From Alkaliphilus peptidifermentans DSM 18978 (lineage in GTDB: Bacteria; Bacillota; Clostridia; Peptostreptococcales; Natronincolaceae): a stretch of 64,000 nucleotides of DNA. The notes below the pieces were generated by a model. The model did not search any database. It saw only the letters and a program-made list of their open reading frames with translations, and was not told the origin of the DNA. The stretch lies in NCBI RefSeq assembly GCF_900101495.1, contig NZ_FMUS01000003.1:62001-126000 (forward strand). Direction: 5' to 3'. The position numbers and the translations under genes are program-made. Shown piece by piece: positions 8,830 to 18,065 of this stretch. Position 1 is the first letter of the stretch, and each line of letters opens with the position of its first letter.

Positions 8830-9702
8830 ATGTTTAATGGTTCTGGAGTAGCTATAGTTACCCCCTTTAAAGGGGCACAGATAGACATAGAAGCCTATAA
8901 AAAACTTATAGCGTTTCATCTTGAAAATAAAACACAGGCTTTAATTGTACTTGGAACTACAGGAGAAGCTTCAACCATAAGTCATAATGAACGAGAATTA
9001 TTGATTAAGACCGCCATCGAAAAGGCAGGGGGGAAAATACCTGTAATTGTTGGTACTGGTTCAAATAGTACAGAAGCAACAATAAATTATACAAAAGAGG
9101 CAGAGCAACTGGGGGCAGACGGTGTATTAGTAGTTACACCCTACTACAATAAGGCTACACAAAAAGGTTTAATAGCCCACTATACAGAAATTGCTAAGTC
9201 AACCAAGCTACCAGTTATTTTATATAATGTGCCTTCACGAACAGGGGTTAATATTTTACCTGAAACAGTTGCAGAGCTGGCTAAAGTTGAGAATATCATT
9301 GCTATAAAAGAGGCTAGTGGAAACATATCTCAAATATTAGAGGTAAAGAGACTGACTCCTAATACCTTTAAAATATACTCAGGTAATGATGATCAGGTGA
9401 TTCCTATTTATAGCTGTGGTGGTCATGGTGTAATATCTGTTTCAGCAAACATCATACCTGGTGAAATGCAAGAAATGTGTAGGGCATTTATGGAGGGTAG
9501 GGTAGATGATGCATTAAATCTACAGTTAAAATATAAGAAGTTAATAGATTGTTTATTTATTGAAGTAAATCCTATTCCAGTTAAGGCAGCTTTACATGAA
9601 ATGAAATATATAGAAAATCAACTTAGATTACCTTTAACAATGATGGAAGAAGAGAATTTTAAAAAACTTAAAAATGAAATGAAGGCCCAAAACATTATTT
9701 AA
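8830..9702 (+). CDS. dapA: 4-hydroxy-tetrahydrodipicolinate synthase
   Basis: It condenses pyruvate with aspartate semialdehyde, the committed step to lysine. The 290-residue TIM barrel shows VLGTTGEASTISHNER near residue 40, YYNKATQKGL, the tyrosine in ILYNVPSRTG (about 136-145) and the Schiff-base lysine in IAIKEASGN (about 163). Length is standard. It starts behind AAAAGGAGCGG and is spaced 5 bases from dapB, so it is part of the same message as asd. Confidence 0.97.
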   Translation: MFNGSGVAIVTPFKGAQIDIEAYKKLIAFHLENKTQALIVLGTTGEASTISHNERELLIKTAIEKAGGKIPVIVGTGSNSTEATINYTKEAEQLGADGVLVVTPYYNKATQKGLIAHYTEIAKSTKLPVILYNVPSRTGVNILPETVAELAKVENIIAIKEASGNISQILEVKRLTPNTFKIYSGNDDQVIPIYSCGGHGVISVSANIIPGEMQEMCRAFMEGRVDDALNLQLKYKKLIDCLFIEVNPIPVKAALHEMKYIENQLRLPLTMMEEENFKKLKNEMKAQNII

Positions 9703-9716
9703 AGGGAGTGATCTAT

Positions 9717-10439
9717 TTGAATTTATATATATGGGGTATTAACGGCAGAATGGGACAGAACATTTACCGTTTAGGAAAAGAAGATTCATATTGGTCAAAT
9801 ATTGCTGGAGTTAATAGAAATAATCCAGTTGAGAGAATTGACTTCAAGGCTGATGTTGTTATAGATTTTTCTCATCCCTCCGCAATTGATCATGTACTGA
9901 AGTATTGTATTGATAACCAAACTCCATTGGTTATTGGTACTACTGGCTTTGAAGAGGAAGGACTGTTGAAAATAAAAAATGCATCAAAGCTTATCCCTAT
10001 ACTACATGCTACAAACATGTCCTTAGGAATGAACATAATGTTCTCACTGGTGGAACAGATTTCAGCTATGCTACAAAACAAGGTGGATATAGAGGTAATT
10101 GAAGCCCATCATAATAGAAAGATGGATGCACCATCAGGGAGTGCACGAACAATTGTTGAAGCCATAGAAGCAGGTCTGGGGACAAAGACAAAACACCAGC
10201 ATGGTAGAGAAGGCCAGTGTCCACGGGAAAAGGGTGAAATTGGTATTCATGCCATTAGAGGAGGAAACATTGTAGGACTTCACGAGGCCCATTTCATAAA
10301 CGATTTAGAAACGGTTAAAATTGTTCATGAAGCCCATGATCGGTCAGTATTTGCCCAAGGAGCATTAGAGGCAGCAAAATATATAGCAGGTAAGGCCAAT
10401 GGTTTGTACAATATGAAGAATGTATTAGGATTAAACTAA
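9717..10439 (+). CDS. dapB: 4-hydroxy-tetrahydrodipicolinate reductase
   Basis: The start is placed at TTG 9717 (MNLYIWGINGRMGQN), because AAAGGGAG lies about ten bases upstream; GTG 9708 would overlap that site. The 240-residue enzyme has the nucleotide-binding GINGRMG, GTTGFEEEGL, the catalytic EAHHNRKMDAPSGSA (His-His and Lys, about residues 128-142) and the dimer-domain motif REGQCPREKGEIGIHAIRGG. It reduces hydroxy-tetrahydrodipicolinate with NAD(P)H in the cytoplasm. Third gene of the lysine operon. Confidence 0.96.
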   Translation: MNLYIWGINGRMGQNIYRLGKEDSYWSNIAGVNRNNPVERIDFKADVVIDFSHPSAIDHVLKYCIDNQTPLVIGTTGFEEEGLLKIKNASKLIPILHATNMSLGMNIMFSLVEQISAMLQNKVDIEVIEAHHNRKMDAPSGSARTIVEAIEAGLGTKTKHQHGREGQCPREKGEIGIHAIRGGNIVGLHEAHFINDLETVKIVHEAHDRSVFAQGALEAAKYIAGKANGLYNMKNVLGLN

Positions 10440-10471
10440 GGAGTAGACTAAGGAATAGACTAAGGAGGAAA
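10433..10471 (+). repeat. Short tandem repeat carrying ribosome-binding sites
   Basis: Three imperfect copies of a 13-base unit, roughly ACTAAGGARTAG, run from the dapB stop to just before dapH. Each copy contains an AAGGA core; the last reads AAGGAGG and is the one at proper distance from ATG 10477. Confidence 0.7.
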
Positions 10472-10476
10472 ATATA

Positions 10477-11190
10477 ATGGATGCAAAAACAATTATTGAA
10501 TACATTGGTAATAGTGAAAAAAAGACTCCTGTTAAAGCCTATGTTAAAGGTGAAATGGAAAAGATAAATTGGAGTCAGTATGAAATAAAAAACTTTGTTA
10601 CAGGAACCACTGCCATATTGTTTGGAGAGTGGAAGGAAGTTTCTCAACTCTTGGAGGATAATAAAGGACTTATAGAAGATTTTGAAATAGAGAATGATAG
10701 AAGGAATTCCGCAATTCCATTATTAGATTTAAAGAATATACATGCTAGAATTGAACCTGGTGCCTTCATACGTGAAAAGGTGGAAATAGGTAAGAATGCT
10801 GTTATTATGATGGGTGCTGTTATAAATATTGGAGCAATCATCGGTGATGGTACAATGATAGACATGAATGCAATAGTTGGAGGAAGAGGTATCATCGGTA
10901 AAAATTGTCATGTTGGTGCCGGAGCAGTTGTTGCTGGAGTTATAGAGCCTCCATCGGCTACTCCAGTTATTATTGAAGATGATGTTGTAATTGGTGCGAA
11001 TGCTGTTATTCTTGAAGGTGTGAAGGTAGGGAAAGGATCTGTAGTAGCTGCTGGTGCTGTAGTTACACAAGATGTTCCTGAAAATGTTGTGGTGGCAGGT
11101 ACTCCTGCAAGGATAATAAAAAATATTGATGAAAAAACCAGGTCAAAGACAGAGATTGTTGAAGTGCTTCGCAATTTAAAGGAAGCCTAA
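10477..11190 (+). CDS. dapH: Tetrahydrodipicolinate N-acetyltransferase
   Basis: The 237-residue protein has an N-terminal alpha/beta cap followed by a left-handed beta-helix built of hexapeptide repeats ([18 protein letters not shown]-like rungs from about residue 95 to 210). [19 protein letters not shown] and [20 protein letters not shown] are typical of the DapH/acetyl branch. It acetylates tetrahydrodipicolinate with acetyl-CoA, which commits the cell to the N-acetyl route of diaminopimelate synthesis. It is followed after 3 bases by lysC. The matching deacetylase gene is not in the cluster. Confidence 0.93.
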   Translation: MDAKTIIEYIGNSEKKTPVKAYVKGEMEKINWSQYEIKNFVTGTTAILFGEWKEVSQLLEDNKGLIEDFEIENDRRNSAIPLLDLKNIHARIEPGAFIREKVEIGKNAVIMMGAVINIGAIIGDGTMIDMNAIVGGRGIIGKNCHVGAGAVVAGVIEPPSATPVIIEDDVVIGANAVILEGVKVGKGSVVAAGAVVTQDVPENVVVAGTPARIIKNIDEKTRSKTEIVEVLRNLKEA

Positions 11191-11193
11191 TCC

Positions 11194-12414
11194 ATGAATA
11201 TAGTAGTACAGAAATATGGTGGAACCTCTGTAGGATCTGTTGATAAAATTAAAGCAGTTGCAGACAAAATCATAAAGAAGAGAGCTGAAGGCTTTCAAGT
11301 AGTAGTTATAGTATCTGCAATGGGAAAAACAACAGATGAGCTATTATCTTTAGCAAAAGCGATTTCTGATACACCTGATCCAAGAGAAATGGATATGCTA
11401 TTGACAACAGGTGAACAGGTTGCAATTTCACTGTTGTCCATGGCTTTAATTTCAAAGGGACATTCAGCTGTATCCTTTACAGGACATCAATTAAATATTC
11501 AAACCACATCACTTCACCAAAAAGCACGTATTAAGGATATTAGTATTTCAAGGGTGATTGAAGCATTTGAGGATAATAAGATTGTTGTTGTTGCAGGTTT
11601 CCAAGGAGTAACTGACAATCATGAATATACTACATTAGGTAGAGGTGGCAGTGATACCTCAGCAGTTGCTCTGGCTGCCAAGCTGGGGGCAAGATGTGAA
11701 ATCTACACAGATGTAGAGGGTATTTATACTATGGACCCTAGAAAGCTGACGAAGGCAAGGAAAATTAATAAAATAAGTTATGCAGAAATGATGGAAATGG
11801 CCAGTTTAGGCGCAGGGGTAATGCATTATAGAGCAGTAGAAATGGCAAATAAGTATAAAATACCTCTATATGTGGCTTCAACCTTTTCTGAAGAACCAGG
11901 CACCATCATACAATTTGAGGGGGAAGACTCGATGGAAGAAACAGTAATAACCGGTATGGCTTCTAACTTAGAGGATATTCAAGTTACAGTAATAAATCTA
12001 CCATCCTCCACAGGTAATCTTTATAGATTGTTTGGACAACTGGCAGACAGGGAAGTCAATGTAGATATGATTTCACATATGATAACTGAAGATGGGAAAA
12101 TGTATGTGAGTTTTACAATTCCCAAAGAAGATCTATCAATAGCAGAAGACATTATAAGTAATTGGCAGCAGGAAATTCCTGAGATTAAATGGGAGATCAA
12201 TAAAAATATAGCTAAGATCTCTGTGGTGGGCTTAGGTATGCGGACTCATTCAGGGGTAGCTGCTGGAGTTTTCAAAATAATGGCTGAGAATAATATAGAA
12301 ATTAAAATGGTAACAACATCTGAAATAAAAATTACCTGGGTAGTAGATAGTTGCCTTGAAGAAAAGGTAATCACTCTAATAGGTAAAGGATTTGGGTTGG
12401 TGACAGTAGAATGA
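11194..12414 (+). CDS. lysC: Aspartokinase
   Basis: It phosphorylates aspartate, the first step of the aspartate family. The 406-residue monofunctional enzyme starts with [16 protein letters not shown] (kinase K-Y-G-G motif), has [10 protein letters not shown], the [14 protein letters not shown] catalytic loop (about 150-163) and two C-terminal ACT domains beginning near [15 protein letters not shown]. Placement behind a lysine riboswitch suggests this isoenzyme is regulated by lysine at RNA level and, through the ACT domains, perhaps by allostery. The stop overlaps the next start (ATGA). Confidence 0.96.
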   Translation: MNIVVQKYGGTSVGSVDKIKAVADKIIKKRAEGFQVVVIVSAMGKTTDELLSLAKAISDTPDPREMDMLLTTGEQVAISLLSMALISKGHSAVSFTGHQLNIQTTSLHQKARIKDISISRVIEAFEDNKIVVVAGFQGVTDNHEYTTLGRGGSDTSAVALAAKLGARCEIYTDVEGIYTMDPRKLTKARKINKISYAEMMEMASLGAGVMHYRAVEMANKYKIPLYVASTFSEEPGTIIQFEGEDSMEETVITGMASNLEDIQVTVINLPSSTGNLYRLFGQLADREVNVDMISHMITEDGKMYVSFTIPKEDLSIAEDIISNWQQEIPEIKWEINKNIAKISVVGLGMRTHSGVAAGVFKIMAENNIEIKMVTTSEIKITWVVDSCLEEKVITLIGKGFGLVTVE

Positions 12415-13601
12415 AGGAAAAATGGATACAGCTAGATGCAGAATACCTTTTACCTACCTACGATCGCCTTCCCATTGTAGTGGAAAAGGCTAAAGGAATG
12501 TATATAACCGATGAAGATGGGCAGAGCTATCTTGATTTGTTTTCAGGACTAGCTGTAAACATACTTGGCCATTGTCATCCACTACTGGTGGAGGAATTAG
12601 AGAAACAATCCCAACAATTTTCACATATCTCTAATTTCCTTTATAATAAGCCCGCCATACTATTGGCTGAAACCCTTGTACAAAATTCTTTTGCAGGAAA
12701 AATTTTTTTTGCTAATTCTGGCGCAGAAAGTACTGAGGCAGCAATTAAATATATTCATAAATATGGAAAAGACAAAGGTAAAAATGGAATTATTGTATTT
12801 AAAAATAGCTTCCATGGTAGAACAAGTGGGGCAATGAAGCTAACAAGAATGGCTTCTGTTCAACAGGATTTTTCAACAATTGACGAGGCTGTTTATGAGC
12901 TTGATGAGCAAGATATTGAAAAGCTTAAGGATATCATATTAAACCAAAAGCCTGCTGCCTTTTTATTCGAGCCGATATCTGGTTCGGGGGGAATTGAAGT
13001 TATTACTAAGGAATTTATGGAAGCAGCAGAAGCCCTTTGTAAAGAACATGGAGTTCTTTATTGTGTTGATGAAATTCAGACAGGTATGGGAAGAACAGGA
13101 AAGCTGTTTGCCTATCAGCATACTTCTGTGAAGCCAGACATTCTTTTGTTTGCCAAGGGTGTAGGAGGAGGATTACCACTAGGAGGCATTTTGGTGGCCA
13201 ATGAAATTTCTCATTATTTTAAGGTGGGCGACCATGGAACAACCTTTGCACCTAACCCAGTAAGTGCCTCTTTAGGACTGAAAACTATAGAAATTTTACA
13301 AAATGGACTTATTAACGAAGTGCCTGGCAAGGAGCTCTATTTAATTAATAAGCTAAAGGAAGTAAAGGAACAATTTCCCCAATATATTGGTGAAATTAGA
13401 GGTAAGGGCTTTATGCTGGGGGTAGTGATTAATGGTAATGCAAATCAATTAAGACTTCAATTTATGGAGAGAAACATTTTGGTTAATATTACCAATGGAA
13501 ACATTTTGAGACTGCTTCCCCCACTAATAATTAATTATGATGAAATAGATACATTTGTTAATTATCTTATAGAAATACTAACAGAATGGAAGGGGCACTA
13601 A
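12411..13601 (+). CDS. Class III aminotransferase, probable N-acetyl-LL-diaminopimelate aminotransferase
   Basis: This 396-residue PLP enzyme belongs to the ArgD/ornithine aminotransferase group: [46 protein letters not shown], the [13 protein letters not shown] aspartate and the PLP lysine in [14 protein letters not shown] (about residue 245). ArgD-like enzymes can serve both arginine and diaminopimelate synthesis. Because it lies between lysC and lysA in an operon with dapH, I infer it transaminates N-acetyl-amino-ketopimelate. It overlaps lysC by 4 bases and lysA by 1. Confidence 0.85.
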   Translation: MKEKWIQLDAEYLLPTYDRLPIVVEKAKGMYITDEDGQSYLDLFSGLAVNILGHCHPLLVEELEKQSQQFSHISNFLYNKPAILLAETLVQNSFAGKIFFANSGAESTEAAIKYIHKYGKDKGKNGIIVFKNSFHGRTSGAMKLTRMASVQQDFSTIDEAVYELDEQDIEKLKDIILNQKPAAFLFEPISGSGGIEVITKEFMEAAEALCKEHGVLYCVDEIQTGMGRTGKLFAYQHTSVKPDILLFAKGVGGGLPLGGILVANEISHYFKVGDHGTTFAPNPVSASLGLKTIEILQNGLINEVPGKELYLINKLKEVKEQFPQYIGEIRGKGFMLGVVINGNANQLRLQFMERNILVNITNGNILRLLPPLIINYDEIDTFVNYLIEILTEWKGH

Positions 13602-14836
13602 TGATTAAATACTATAATAATCACCTTACTGTTGAAGACATAACAATAGCAGAGATAGCTAAGGATAGACCTACTCCCTTCTATCTTTACTCGTGGCAAC
13701 AAATAGTTAAGAATATAGAAAGAATTAAAAGAACATTTGAGGGTTTAGACTATCACATATCATTTGCTGCTAAGGCCAACAATAATTTATATCTTCTTGA
13801 AGAGTTGAAAAATATTGGTATAGGAATTGATATTGTTTCTGAAGGAGAGTTTGAATCGGCTAAAAGAGTTGGCTATGATCCAGCCAATGTTATTGTAAAT
13901 GGTAACGGAAAAACCAAGTCGTTTTTGATGGATATGCTTTATTACCAACCGAGGGCATTAAACATTGATTCCAAGGAAGAGTTAGAGAGGTTAGAAGAAC
14001 TTGCAATTAAAGAAAATAAGTCGATAGTTATAGCCCTTAGGGTTAATCCTGATGTTGATCCTATTACTCATCCTTATATTTCTACAGGATTAAAGAAGAA
14101 TAAATTTGGAATGGACTTAGATACAGCCAGCAGCTTGATTAATAAGTATTATCAACATCCACTGGTGCAGATTCAGGGGCTTCATATTCATATCGGTTCT
14201 CAAATACTAAATATAACACCCTATGAAGATGCTTATGGTAAGATTTATGAATTTATAAAAAGCTTAAATAATCATCAATTGACCTTCATAAATATCGGAG
14301 GTGGTTGGGGTATCGACTATTTAAAAAGTGGCAAGGAATTTCCACTAGAAGATTATCGTCTACGGGTAATACCAATCATTAAGCAGATGAATTTACCTGT
14401 TATTCTAGAGCTGGGACGTTTCATTATTGGTAATGCTGGAGTACTTGTAGGAAGGGTGGAGTATGTAAAGAAAACTCCCTATAAAACCTTTGTCGTTACT
14501 GATGCTTCAATGGCAGATTTAATTCGTCCAAGCTTATATGATAGCTATCATCACATATATCCCCAGCATGATACAGGGGATGAAGGCAAAATAGATATTG
14601 TAGGGCCTCTATGTGAGACAGGAGACCGTTTTGCAGAGGAAAGAGTTATACCTTTACCGAAAAATGATGAATACATTGTAATCGGTGATACCGGTGCCTA
14701 CGGTAGAGTAATGAGCTCAAACTATAACTTTTCCTTAAGACCAGCGGAATATCTTATTAAGGATGGTGAAATTGAAGAAGTTCGTCCAAGGGAAGATTTT
14801 AAGGATGTAACATCATATTATATTAAAAGTCGCTAG
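13601..14836 (+). CDS. lysA: Diaminopimelate decarboxylase
   Basis: The start is ATG 13601, overlapping the previous stop (TAATG) with GAAGGGG upstream; an earlier ATG at 13586 lies before that site. The 411-residue fold-type III PLP enzyme has the lysine in ISFAAKANNN (about 53), GLHIHIGSQI, the glycine loop in FINIGGGWGIDY and the C-terminal PLCETGDRFAEERV with the substrate cysteine, and GAYGRVMSSNYN. It decarboxylates meso-diaminopimelate to lysine and closes the operon; a terminator overlaps its stop. Confidence 0.96.
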   Translation: MIKYYNNHLTVEDITIAEIAKDRPTPFYLYSWQQIVKNIERIKRTFEGLDYHISFAAKANNNLYLLEELKNIGIGIDIVSEGEFESAKRVGYDPANVIVNGNGKTKSFLMDMLYYQPRALNIDSKEELERLEELAIKENKSIVIALRVNPDVDPITHPYISTGLKKNKFGMDLDTASSLINKYYQHPLVQIQGLHIHIGSQILNITPYEDAYGKIYEFIKSLNNHQLTFINIGGGWGIDYLKSGKEFPLEDYRLRVIPIIKQMNLPVILELGRFIIGNAGVLVGRVEYVKKTPYKTFVVTDASMADLIRPSLYDSYHHIYPQHDTGDEGKIDIVGPLCETGDRFAEERVIPLPKNDEYIVIGDTGAYGRVMSSNYNFSLRPAEYLIKDGEIEEVRPREDFKDVTSYYIKSR

Positions 14837-14852
14837 AAATAGCGGCTTTTTT
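14825..14852 (+). terminator. Terminator of the lysine operon
   Basis: AAAGTCGCTA pairs with TAGCGGCTTTT around a GAAA tetraloop and runs into T6; it overlaps the lysA stop codon. Confidence 0.85.
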
Positions 14853-14874
14853 GACATGATATCTAAAAATTAAG

Positions 14875-14897
14875 ACTAATTAGTATGGTTAATTAGT
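14875..14897. promoter_or_regulatory. Inverted repeat, possible operator
   Basis: ACTAATTA and TAATTAGT form a perfect 8-base dyad with a 7-base spacer, 115 bases before the hypothetical gene at 15012. It could be an operator, but the sequence is AT-rich and no regulator is assigned. Confidence 0.25.
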
Positions 14898-15011
14898 AAT
14901 AAGCTTGATTTTAGAAAAAATTAAAAAAATAAATTTTTAGAAAATTATAATATATTTAGAAATTTTCGTTATAATTAGTATGAGGGAATATTTTAAGGGG
15001 GAGGTATAAAT

Positions 15012-15386
15012 ATGGCAGAAAACATGAATGACTCAAATATATTAGAAGATATTTATGTTTTTAAGGTATACTATCCTAAAGAACGGAAAATCAATTATAA
15101 TGATTTTACTTGCCTAGAGATTATGAGAAAAATAATAAAGGATAAGAAAGACGTAAAACTGGAAGCAATGCATAAAGCCTTATTACAAATAATTAAAGAG
15201 GAGCATTATCAATTAGTTTATTATGATGGTCATATTCCAGAATTCACAAGATATTTATATGAAGTAATTGTAAATACTGTTGATATAGATCCAGCTAGCC
15301 ATAAATTCCATATGTTTTTATGTGATTTAATCTATTGGACTAAAGAGTACTTTCATATTATGGAGGCTGTTGAAGCTACAAATTAG
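15012..15386 (+). CDS. Hypothetical protein (124 aa)
   Basis: I do not recognise this protein. It starts at ATG 15012 with a strong GGGGGAGG site. The 124 residues are charged, soluble and predicted mainly helical, with two histidines (HKFHMF) and aromatic clusters (YYDGHIPEFTRYLYE). No signal peptide or membrane segment is seen. It lies just ahead of the TIM-barrel gene at 15424 with a 37-base gap and is probably co-transcribed with it. Codon use matches the neighbours, so it is likely a real gene. Confidence 0.75.
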   Translation: MAENMNDSNILEDIYVFKVYYPKERKINYNDFTCLEIMRKIIKDKKDVKLEAMHKALLQIIKEEHYQLVYYDGHIPEFTRYLYEVIVNTVDIDPASHKFHMFLCDLIYWTKEYFHIMEAVEATN

Positions 15387-15423
15387 TTTTTTCAACTATG
15401 ATATAGGGAAAGGAATTGAGTCT

Positions 15424-16092
15424 ATGTATAAGCCCGTACCTCGTATTACAGGAAATTTGAGAAGCTATATGATAAAGGTACCTGAAATAATTCGTGAGGC
15501 ATCTGGAATTGTTATTTTAGGAAGAAAAATAAAATCCCTGGCCTTTACAACAGATATAGCTATTATAGAAAACATTGATGCAGATGCCATTTGGGCAGTC
15601 TATCCCTTTACACCGCAGCCTACCATTACCCATGCCATAATGACATGCTCTGATGTACCAGTATTTTGCGGAGTAGGTGGTGGTGTTACCAATGGGCAGC
15701 GCTCAAGTAACCTAGCCCTACACGCAGAATTTCAAGGAGCAATAGGGGTAGTATTGAATGCACCATCATCAAACGATACTGTTAATATGATGAAGCAAAC
15801 AATTGATATTCCTGTGGCCATTACTGTAGTTTCTGACAACCTGCAAAAAATAGAGGATAGAATTAATGCTGGAGCAGATATTTTGAACGTTGCCGCAGGA
15901 AAAAACACATCAAAGGTAGTGAAAATTATCAAGCAACATTTTAGTAATATACCTATTATAGCAACTGGAGGAGGAGACGAAGAGGTTATTAAGGAAACCA
16001 TTGAAGCAGGAGCCAATGCAATTATATATAATCCACCTTCAACATTAGAAATCTTTAGAAGCAGAATGGATGTCTACCGAAATGAATATTAG
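15424..16092 (+). CDS. TIM-barrel protein, nitronate monooxygenase-like ('hydrolase' family)
   Basis: The start is ATG 15424, with GGAAAGGAATTG upstream; the open frame extends further back but has no site. The 222-residue product reads as a compact beta/alpha barrel: IAIIENIDADAIWAVYPFTPQP, FCGVGGGVTNGQR, IAITVVSDNLQKIEDRINAGADILNVAAG and PIIATGGGDEEVIKETIEAGANAIIYNPP, with a C-terminal phosphate-binding-type loop. It is clearly paralogous to the gene at 52961. Databases often label such proteins simply hydrolase; the substrate is unknown and flavin binding is not certain. Confidence 0.75.
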   Translation: MYKPVPRITGNLRSYMIKVPEIIREASGIVILGRKIKSLAFTTDIAIIENIDADAIWAVYPFTPQPTITHAIMTCSDVPVFCGVGGGVTNGQRSSNLALHAEFQGAIGVVLNAPSSNDTVNMMKQTIDIPVAITVVSDNLQKIEDRINAGADILNVAAGKNTSKVVKIIKQHFSNIPIIATGGGDEEVIKETIEAGANAIIYNPPSTLEIFRSRMDVYRNEY

Positions 16093-16177
16093 GTTATATT
16101 TATGGCATTTAGAAGACAAACACGATTTTTAAAACTTAAGTAAACGATTAGTTAAGTTAGAATAAAAAGAGTGAAAA

Positions 16178-16240
16178 GGTAATCAGATAATAGTTTTCAA
16201 CTGTTTGAGCAGATGCGAGTTTTGAAAACTACTGATTACC
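16178..16240. repeat. Long inverted repeat in intergenic region
   Basis: GGTAATCAG(ATAA)TAGTTTTCAA pairs with TTGAAAACTA-CTGATTACC around a 21-base loop, giving a 19-bp stem with one 4-base bulge. There is no T-run. A second small hairpin CCCGTT/AACGGG follows at 16252-16272. The role is unknown. Confidence 0.7.
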
Positions 16241-16309
16241 TTAAGCTCATTCCCGTTTTGGTTCTGAACGGGTTTAAGTAGTTTTGAAAATATCAGGGTT
16301 TGTTTTTAT

Positions 16310-16355
16310 AGAATAATAATGCTCCACTTCAACTGAAGTGGAGCATTATTATTCT
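16310..16355. terminator. Bidirectional terminator between the barrel gene and nqrF
   Basis: AGAATAATAATGCTCCACTTC and its exact reverse complement are separated by 4 bases, with T-rich and A-rich flanks on both sides. It serves the convergent genes at 15424 (+) and nqrF (-), touching the nqrF stop codon. Confidence 0.85.
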
Positions 16356-17454
16356 ATTCAAATTTATCGTAAAAAATTCTGTCTTCAGAAAACCCTTTTG
16401 TCAATAGACTTTTAACCGTAGAATCTATCATTGGAGCACTTCCACAAAGATATGCTTCACGATTTGGAGCTTCATCCAAATATTCTGCAATAGCATCAGT
16501 TACTCTACCTTTAGCTCCCTCCCAATCATCCTCCTCTTGAGGACGGGAAAGGGTTGGAATAAACTTGAAATCGTATAGATTTTCTTCTAGCATCTTCATT
16601 TCATCCAACATAAAGAGGTCATCCTTTGAACGTGCTCCAAAGAAATAAACTGCCCTTCTATTTATTCCTTTATCAAGCATTTCATACAATATACTTCTTA
16701 TAGGAGCCATTCCTGTTCCGACAGCAACCATTACCATTTCGGCATCAGTGTTCTGAAGGTAAAAGTCTCCATATGGTCCATTAAATGATACTTCATCTCC
16801 CTTTGATAAATGCTTATGAACATATGTGGTAAGTATTCCACCCTCTACATATCCAATAATCAAATCTATATAGTCCTGATGTTTAGTAGAAGATGCTATT
16901 GAATAAGCTCGATATACTTCTTCTTTATTACCAGGATACGCTGGTGCAATTAATTGAACATATTGACCTGCTTTAAATGATATTTCTTGACCATCTATAA
17001 TTTTAAATCGTAAGAACTTAATTTTATCTGTTAAGTCTTGAGCTTCTTCTACTATTGCTCTAAACTGTTTTACGTTAAATAACTCCTCTGGTATTTCGAT
17101 TTCCATATCTTCCTTTACCTTGACCTGACAAGATAGACGAACATTATTCTTTTGATCTTCGTCAGTTAAATAGGATAGCTCAGTAGCAAGAACAGGGCCT
17201 GCACCATTGTTAATTTTACATTTGCAATAGCCACAGCTCCCTTTACCACCGCAGGCAGAGGGAATAAATATGCTACTGCCAACAAGGGAAGAAAGAAGAG
17301 TATTTCCTCCATCAACTATTAGTTCTTTTTCACCATTGATTATAATCTTCTTTTCTCCATAATCTGCAATATAAACATCTGCTATTGTTAGGAGTAGTGC
17401 AAGAATGGTAGATAAGCCAGATATTACTCCAATTGTAACCAGTATGTTAATCAT
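16354..17454 (-). CDS. nqrF: Na+-translocating NADH:quinone oxidoreductase subunit F
   Basis: This 366-residue subunit takes electrons from NADH. It has one N-terminal membrane helix, a 2Fe-2S ferredoxin domain with CGGKGSCGYCKC (about residues 68-79) and a later cysteine in RLSCQV, then an FAD domain (RAYSIASS) and an NADH domain (VGTGMAPIRSILYEM; the C-terminal LCGSAPMID). NqrF is the subunit that separates Nqr from Rnf. It is last in the operon, 20 bases after nqrE. The protein is somewhat shorter than proteobacterial NqrF (about 407). Confidence 0.92.
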   Translation of the reverse strand: MINILVTIGVISGLSTILALLLTIADVYIADYGEKKIIINGEKELIVDGGNTLLSSLVGSSIFIPSACGGKGSCGYCKCKINNGAGPVLATELSYLTDEDQKNNVRLSCQVKVKEDMEIEIPEELFNVKQFRAIVEEAQDLTDKIKFLRFKIIDGQEISFKAGQYVQLIAPAYPGNKEEVYRAYSIASSTKHQDYIDLIIGYVEGGILTTYVHKHLSKGDEVSFNGPYGDFYLQNTDAEMVMVAVGTGMAPIRSILYEMLDKGINRRAVYFFGARSKDDLFMLDEMKMLEENLYDFKFIPTLSRPQEEDDWEGAKGRVTDAIAEYLDEAPNREAYLCGSAPMIDSTVKSLLTKGFSEDRIFYDKFE

Positions 17455-17474
17455 AGGGCTATCCCTCCCCTCTG

Positions 17475-18065
17475 TTATTGTATTCTAACAATTCCGGAAA
17501 AGCCTATAAAGGCTAATGCCATTAAACCGGTAATAATTAAGGTTATTCCTGGCCCCTGTAAACCTTTTGGGATTGGAGAATTTTTCATTTTTTGACGTAT
17601 TCCAGACATCGCCAATATTGCAAGGAGCCAGCCTAAACCTGACCCGATTCCAAAGGCCACCGCTTGAATAAATGAATAGCTTCTAATAACCATAAATAGA
17701 GATACCCCTAATATGGCACAGTTTACTGTAATAAGGGGAAGGAATATTCCTAAAGAGTAGTAGAGGGTTGGTAAATAACGTTCCACTACCATTTCAACCA
17801 GCTGTACGAATGCAGCTATAGTTATGATAAATACAATAAACCTTAAATATTCTAAGTTGAAGGGAACCAGTAGATAATGATAAACTAGGTAGTTTATTAT
17901 GGTAGTTCCTGTCAATACAAAGGTTACTGCTTGACCTAGCCCCAATGATGTTTTTATTTCTTTTGAAACCGCTATAAATGAGCACATTCCTAAGAAATTG
18001 CTTAGTATCATATTGCTTGTAAAAATTGAAGCGATAAGTATTACAAAAGGATTAATATCAGACAC
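17475..18065 (-). CDS. nqrE: Nqr subunit E
   Basis: This 196-residue integral membrane protein has six predicted helices. It matches the NqrE/RnfA family, including the start region NMILSNFLGMCSFIAVSKEI with its conserved half-membrane cysteine and TVNCAILGVSLFMV with the second cysteine. In characterised Nqr the pair NqrD/NqrE holds an intramembrane iron-sulfur centre. The start overlaps the nqrD stop by one base. Length is standard. Confidence 0.9.
   Translation of the reverse strand: MSDINPFVILIASIFTSNMILSNFLGMCSFIAVSKEIKTSLGLGQAVTFVLTGTTIINYLVYHYLLVPFNLEYLRFIVFIITIAAFVQLVEMVVERYLPTLYYSLGIFLPLITVNCAILGVSLFMVIRSYSFIQAVAFGIGSGLGWLLAILAMSGIRQKMKNSPIPKGLQGPGITLIITGLMALAFIGFSGIVRIQ

Noticed and set aside
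10729-11174. Minus-strand open frames opposite dapH
   Set aside because: They mirror the repetitive hexapeptide codons of dapH, have no ribosome sites and have low-complexity products.
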